64,000 nucleotides of DNA. It comes from Heliopora coerulea. Its lineage: Eukaryota > Cnidaria > Anthozoa > Scleralcyonacea > Helioporidae. The notes beneath the pieces were generated by a model, which was not told where the DNA came from, ran no database searches, and worked only from the letters and a program-made list of their open reading frames with translations. Position numbers and translations under genes: made by a program. This document shows, piece by piece, positions 58,526 through 64,000 of this stretch. Positions within the stretch are counted from its first letter, which is position 1; each line of letters begins with the position of its first letter. The stretch lies in assembly GCA_030142905.1 (NCBI GenBank), contig JASJOG010000328.1:62001-126000 (forward strand), read 5' to 3'.

Positions 58526-59305
58526 GTAATCTTGTATGGCGTGCCACGAAATTACAATAGTTGCAAGCAAATTGAACCGATCACGAGGCATCCAGGATAA
58601 GCCAGGTGAGGGATGTGAATGAGGGAGTACTTGACTCACCTTTTTCCGACTAAGATCAAATTGCTGGTTTACAAACATGAACCGATTAAAAGTCTTCTTA
58701 AGACCGAATTGAAACTGGGTTGAAAATGAGTTCACTTGTTGTTTTGTAGGTTTTTTTTTCTCATTTGTTTGTCTTTTTTTATCCGGTTAGTTGAAATGAA
58801 AAATTGAAAATGTCCTTCCATGCAGACAACATCAATACACCTAAATACGATGTTTTTAGGTTCGTTTCAATCCAAGTGACAATCTAAGCTCGTTTTTTAA
58901 AACAGATCCTTTCCGTGGGAGCTACAGCCATTCGTATCTGCAATTAGTTGGCTTATAAATAGGACAGCCTTATGGGGTGTAATTCACTGCTCATACAACA
59001 AGCATACAACTACAAATGTTTGTTTAGAAAAATTGTTGGGGTTATTATGGCTTATTGCTTAACACAAAACTCTATTACGTTATTGTTGAAGGCAAAAGAT
59101 AGTGTACAGACTTACCTAAAAGTAGTAAAAAGATCACCATTACGAATCTCTAAGCAAGTGATTCTTGAAGAACTCTCTCACATCTGATCCAGCCTCAATG
59201 ATGTGTTCTTGTCTGGGCAAGAAACTGAGTCTAGAGGAAGCGGAAATAATTTCAGGACAGGTAATTAAAGTTGCATAAACACTCAAATAACCTTTGCCCG
59301 GCAGG

Positions 59306-59360
59306 GATCTCTCCTCTTGACAAGTAAATTGTCTGGCATTAGCCAGAGTAAAATTATAGA
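59306..59360. repeat. Short dispersed repeat, second copy
   Basis: ATCTCTCCTCTTGACAAGTA with GTCTGGCATTAGCCAGAGTA matches the copy at 35350-35400. Confidence 0.4.
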
Positions 59361-59589
59361 AGACTGACCTTGCCAGGAAAAAAATAATGTAAATATACTA
59401 GTGGATTCCAACTTGAATTTGTGGGGTAAGAAAGTTTCAAATGAGTTGGGTAAACACATCAGTATATAACAAGACACCATAAAATTTTAGATGGTAGACA
59501 AAGTCCATTCTTAGCACTTATTGACGCTCCTTTCCACTTATTTTCTTTCATAATTTTCTCATATAAATTTATGCAATTTATATATTCAG

Positions 59590-59792
59590 GCGTAGGTCGA
59601 CAAATCTTTCAAAGGACATTTGCTGATGTACATAGATCTGGATCAATCGTTTTCAAAGTTAGACCTTGGGCTGCAAAAATGAGCAGTAGTTCCATTCCGT
59701 TGGAGTCGCAAGAGCGCGCAAACTTAAGACAAATAGGTCGCGATTCTCAGATTTCATTGAATGCTGAAACATTAAATTGCAGAGTAATGTGA
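59590..59792 (+). CDS. Putative terminal exon of an unrecognised plus-strand gene
   Basis: The acceptor TATATTCAG ends at 59589 and the exon enters in phase 1, compatible with the exon ending at 56280. It encodes (S)VGRQIFQRTFADVHRSGS, then IVFKVRPWAAKMSSSSIPLE and a polar C-terminus ending NAETLNCRVM, stop at 59790-59792. The composition looks like a basic cytoplasmic tail. No family is assigned; the pairing rests on phase and proximity. Confidence 0.35.
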
Positions 59793-59944
59793 TCACCTGA
59801 AGAGTGATGTTTCTCCTTCTATTGAGGTCCCATCTGGGTTTCTTCCTCCAAGATATGTCCTAGTCACGCCACTGTCTGCTAAAAATGATAAAATACAAAA
59901 GCCTCGAAGATTTGAGGAAGCCCTTGGAAGCTACATGCACTTGT

Positions 59945-60395
59945 AACGTAAACGAAACTTCACAATTAACCTACACTGCTGAAGTCAACCGAAAATTGTT
60001 GACTCGAGCGGGAGTTGAACTCGCACCTTCGGGATACCGGTCCGCCGCTCTACCTGTTGAGCTATCGAGTCCACAGGGATTGGAGGCGAGTTTTTATCCA
60101 ATTTAAGTGCACGAAATATTCTCGCGACAACTTAACGCTATCCATGAGGATGGATGTGCAGTGTTTCAATTCTATTTCAGAATCATCCTCAGGGTATTAT
60201 GAAACGAAACTTCACAATTAACTTACACTGCTGAAGTCAACTGAAAAATGTTGACTCGAGCGGGACCGGTATCCCGAAGGTGCGAGTTCAAATCCCGCTC
60301 GAGTCAACATTTTTCAGTTGACTTCAGCAGTGTAGGTTAATTGTAAAGTTTCGTATTATAATACCCTGAGGATGATTCTGAAATAGAAATGTAAC
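59945..60395. repeat. tRNA-derived SINE, nested foldback with near-perfect palindrome
   Basis: A minus-strand tRNA-like unit lies at 60001-60071 (acceptor-like GACTCGA/TCGAGTC, B box GGTGCGAGTTCAACTCC). Downstream, 60205-60264 and 60294-60353 are almost exact inverse arms (CGAAACTTCACAATTAACTT ... mirrored), separated by a 29-base loop that is itself tRNA B-box sequence. Outer arms (TTCTATTTCAGAATCATCCT at 60170 and its inverse ending about 60390) extend the palindrome to roughly 220 bases. The same family occurs at 2088-2285. Confidence 0.75.
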
Positions 60396-61339
60396 GTAAA
60401 AATTATCGAAATATATTCTTTCAGAACATTTGATTGGGCTGCTATTAAGATCTGCGAGGCGTTGTGGCGACTATTCATAGTATCGGAAATTGTGGTCTAA
60501 AACAGGTTTAAAACGATTTAAAATGATAAATTCAACCTATTCGTTCGGCAGGCATCCCTAAGTCTTCAACAACGTCATGCAGGCAATCTTTCCCAATTAG
60601 CTAAAGACCTGGTTTACACTACCAATATAAGCGCAAGTATAACGACATAAGTAAGCAATTCTAAGTCAGCTGAACTCTTTGTACTTCCCTAGTACAAAGG
60701 GATTTATCAACCATAAAGTATCTCCTGTGTTTGGTTATGTCATTATGTTAATACCAACACAGTCTCACCCGCGAAAACATGAATAGCATCAATGGGAGAA
60801 ACTCAGAAAAGGAAACTGCAAATGAGTAAGGATTATTGTTAGGATTAGGGTCAGGGTTTGGATTAAGGTTTGGACAGTGGTTAAATCACCCCCTGATGAC
60901 GGTAAACTTACCTCTCGCACTCTTTAATTTTTTTTTTTTAAATGCACCTCCGTCCCCACAGTTTCCAAGGTTCTTCTAAACTTCTTCATCCTCTCTGAAG
61001 CTTTGCAATTTCACTGCACATTCTCAGAGCTGTAACCTTGTCACGAATCTCGGTTTTACAAAGTTCACTAATACTTATCTTCATTACCTTTAGTTGACCA
61101 ATCCTTCAAAAATACAACAAATACACCAAATAACCTGTAGTCATTTAAAATTGATACATTTATCGGCAGTCTTTGTGACATCAGAATTAAATGACTATGA
61201 TTAAATCATAGTCCCCAAGTTTCTATCAATGTTGGCTTTACTTTTAGCTTCATGTTGGCTTTACTTATAGTTTCTATTTTTGTAATTGTCTCGGTTATTT
61301 AAACCAAGAGGTTTTTGTAAACATATCTTATTCTGATGA
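60396..61339. other. Non-coding region
   Basis: No coding region supported. A degenerate GGATTAGGGTCAGGG run at 60840-60875 and a MITE-like end at 60607 (see 37862-38124) are the only features seen. Confidence 0.4.
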
Positions 61340-61347
61340 TGATGCTT

Positions 61348-61965
61348 CAGTGCCTTTTTTAAGGAATTTTCACTGGGGGGGCAAAAGTAAAAATTGCTCT
61401 GAAATATGAGATGTCAAATTTGCGTCTAGCGTAGCCCGTCCACCTGAGTGGTGCGAGTTGGGGAGGTTAGGATTGTGTGGAAAACTTCCTCTTGAAGGGG
61501 CTCCTGGGGGAGGCGAATCTTTCTTATTATATGTCAGTTTGAGATGAGTTTTAGTGTATTTTCAGTTCAAAATCGGCAGAAAAAAAGTAAAAAACACATT
61601 TTGGGGAAACGTGATCAAACTGATTTAGCAAGTGCGGCATGGAGAGAGGCGGGGAAAAAATCGAAAATTATTCGTGAAACAAATCACACTCCGGTGATGT
61701 AAACGCACGCATGAGATAGGGTTTGATTTTCTCTGGCTAGTTCATACAATAAATTTTTCTTTTTGAATGAATTGAAGAACTGATCAATCAACATTCTTCA
61801 GCAAATCAGAACTTAACGAAATTTTCCCTTTACTTGCAAACGTGGAAAATTAAACAGCAAATAATTTTCCCATTTCCCAGAAGCAGAAGTATGGTGGCTA
61901 GGGGGGCAAATCCGATCACTGGGAAGGTATTTGCCCCCCCAGATATATAGTTAAAAAAGGCCCTG
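61348..61965. mobile_element. hAT-like MITE with perfect 8-bp target duplication
   Basis: The left end CAGTGCCTTTTTTAAGG and right end TTAAAAAAGGCCCTG are inverse. The octamer TGATGCTT flanks both (61340-61347, 61966-61973). Near the right end is a GGGGGGCAAAT/TTTGCCCCCC hairpin. No ORF. Confidence 0.8.
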
Positions 61966-62049
61966 TGATGCTTGTAAAGTGACGAAACGTTAGTTCTTAT
62001 TAAAGTATTTCAAAGTATCCTGATGCGTTTATGTGTGACATGTTCGAAA

Positions 62050-62262
62050 TCTCAACAAAGAGTTCGAATTAGCGGGGTAAATTTGAGCCAAAGGAGTATA
62101 AAATTTGGTTTGAGATAGTGGGGAGTTCGAGTTAACCGAGTTCGAGTCATATGATAGTAAATAAACAGGAAAATAGGGTCAAATCCAGGGGAAATTGAAT
62201 TTGGTTCGAGTAAGCGGGGAGTTCGAGTTAATGGAGTTCGAGTTAGCGAGGTTCTACTGTGA
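62050..62262. mobile_element. Tigger-like MITE remnant
   Basis: Repeated GAGTTCGAGTTAGCGAGGTT and GGGGAGTTCGAGTTAA units end in GAGGTTCTACTG, the inverse of the CAGTAGAACCTCGC terminus common in pogo/Tigger elements. The left end (GAGTTCGAATTAGCGGGG) is degraded. Confidence 0.5.
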
Positions 62263-64000
62263 TTATTATTGCTCAGTTCTTGGTTTGTTGTATAAAAGAA
62301 ATTGAAACTGTTTTGCATAGGCTTATAGTTTTGTTTTTCCCTGGTTGTGCTCAAAATCCTGGACCTTGTGTCTGAGCCGAAGATTAGGGACTAAAGACTT
62401 CTAATCACTAATGAATCAGCTTAGGCACAATGATCTGATCTAACCATTTTGTCATTCTTGTGTGAAAATATGGCAACATGGCCGATCGTACGTTTGCAAT
62501 ACGTAATTACGTTAAGTTACGCCGGTTATCTCTTGGGCCTCCGATGCACACTTCCTGAGTAGTCGGCAAAAGCTTGCCTAATCTCGACAAGGAAAGTAAA
62601 CAGCGGCAAAAACAGACAAAATATGGTACATTGAAATACGGGTGTTTCGAAATTGAAATCCTACGAAGCAATTCTTTATGAAAACAGGAATACAGGTAAT
62701 TAACGTTATTTAGACATGAAATAGTGAAAAGAACATTTTGGCAAAACATAGATCCCGAACAAGTTGGCTAAAGTTTCTCCGAGGGGGCTTAGCCCCCCGA
62801 CCATTTTTCCGTGGGTGTCCGAGCCCTGGAGCCCTCCATACTCTACGCCTATGCTGTTTTGTAGTGTTTATACAGCTTGATGCAAACTCTTGGAAAGGAT
62901 GGGAGAACTCTCAAGCAATTGTGTATAACCTCGACCTTCACTCTCGAGCGTGCACAGCAGCTTTCAAGCTTTTCCAACCTTCTCCTCCTGTTTGCATCAG
63001 GATATATTAACATGGCAAAACATTTTCTATTTCTGAAGCAATAGTTTATGACCCCGTCTCCACGATACGATTGTCGTATACCACTGTTCATTGTGATGTA
63101 TCCAATAAAGTCACGAACATCTTCAGGACGTATTGCTACATTGGCCAGCGAATCCTAAACAGGATTTGTGCCATAGATATAACATTGTATATGCCAGGAC
63201 GAACAATCACATGTGTAAATGACCCTAATGTGGAGACGCGCTTGGAATGTGCCTTTCAATGTAATTCTGTTAAGGAGTCATTTGTACTGCTTTGAAAAGG
63301 TTTACAATAAACCCCCTCTAAGATGGAAACTTTCGGAGCCGCTCTTGATGTCTGTCTTAGAGGAAGATGACGTAATCTGTTTCGTAGTCTGATACCGGTC
63401 ACCTGGATTGCAATGTTAAACTGGAGTCACTCAGTGCCAGTCTTCCTGCCACACTTATGGGCAGCCAAAAATGAGTAAAGTCTTTCTCTACGTCGTTTTT
63501 CGCTAGATTTCAAATGTGGTGCAATTGATACAGTGACATTTAAATACACTGGAAGAATTTAACATTTCACCAAGTTAATACTTTGATGAAATTACAAATT
63601 TCCTCAGAACGAAGATGCGGTCTGTTCATGTACTGAACCCAAATGTATCAGGTTCGCTTCTACCCCTGTTGTTTTCATTTTAGTGATAGACAAAGAAGTG
63701 ACTCTTCTTCTTGTTCAAAATCATAAATTTTGGGTACATTTTTATCAAACGCTGCTCATTTCATGGATTCATAGCCGCCAGATAAACAGGAGTGAAATAA
63801 GTAACGTTTCGAGCAAAAACCCTTCAATATATGTCGGATAGTTAGACGTACGACAAGGAGATGTCAAAATCGTGGCTACTGATTTTCCGGGTGGAAAGCT
63901 TAGACGTAATATAAAAATGAGAGCCCAACTCATGATTTTTATATGGAGAGCCATAATGACAGAAAAAACACAAAGTATTTAAAACAACTTTATTAACGTT
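62263..64000. other. Right end: scattered repeat fragments, no supported gene
   Basis: Contains a GGGGGCTTAGCCCCCC hairpin (62783-62800) typical of hAT MITE ends, a dispersed repeat at 63061-63170 shared with 31205-31310, and a Penelope tail-like segment at 63875-63950 (CTTAGACGTAATATAAAAAT, GAGAGCCCAACTC). No convincing exon. Confidence 0.4.

Noticed and set aside
60840..60875. Telomere-like GGATTAGGGTCAGGG run
   Set aside because: Too short and degenerate for telomeric or interstitial telomere repeat; the same applies to 27530-27570.
1..64000. CRISPR arrays, bacterial operons, rRNA
   Set aside because: Nothing resembling direct repeat-spacer arrays, Shine-Dalgarno-led operons or rRNA was seen; the sequence is eukaryotic in structure.

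Overview
This looks like nuclear DNA from an animal, most likely a cnidarian and probably an anthozoan such as a stony coral. The base composition is AT-rich. Genes are split by multi-kilobase introns with good GT/AG signals. Transposons, MITEs and tRNA-derived repeats are dense. The protein families (an ankyrin-Roc-COR-Death protein, a V-like immunoglobulin receptor, HIRAN/Cys-rich passengers, Penelope, Crypton, Harbinger, Tc1) are ones common in cnidarian genomes. The taxonomic placement is inference.

Layout. Positions 1-6100 hold mobile DNA: a Tigger-like element (32-1361) carrying a Cys-rich ORF and a broken HIRAN ORF, a LINE endonuclease fragment split by a tRNA-SINE foldback (1760-2605), and a hAT/ZMYM1-type transposase remnant (3012-3710). 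From 6125 to 33656 on the plus strand lies the main gene. Its six exons all join in phase 1 and encode about 1265 residues: 12 ankyrin repeats, Roc GTPase, COR, a Cys/His-rich segment and a C-terminal Death domain. Its introns contain a LINE reverse-transcriptase fragment, a near-intact Harbinger transposon inserted in a hAT MITE with both target-site duplications preserved, two unclassified TIR elements, a broken Tc1/mariner of DD35E type inside TA-rich microsatellite, tRNA-SINE foldbacks and an inverted Penelope pair.

From about 35790 to 37440 is a decayed Crypton-like tyrosine recombinase. On the minus strand, exons at 40493-40899 and 52642-53055 join in phase 1. They form the 3' part of a single-pass membrane receptor with a V-like Ig domain that lacks the canonical cysteine pair and a cytoplasmic tail with an ITAM/ITIM-like tyrosine pattern; its signal-peptide exon was not found. 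The intron between them holds a truncated LINE embedded in a GATATA-type satellite, a Tigger MITE and a long-TIR element. The right end (53380-64000) has tetranucleotide mosaics, Harbinger and hAT MITEs, a Penelope fragment, a large tRNA-like palindrome and two phase-compatible exons of an unrecognised plus-strand gene (56115-56280, 59590-59792).

The two best host genes both look like signalling or immune-type proteins: a Death-domain Roco protein and an Ig receptor with tyrosine motifs. Nothing in the window shows that they act together. Exon joins are inferred from splice signals, phase and homology, not from transcripts.
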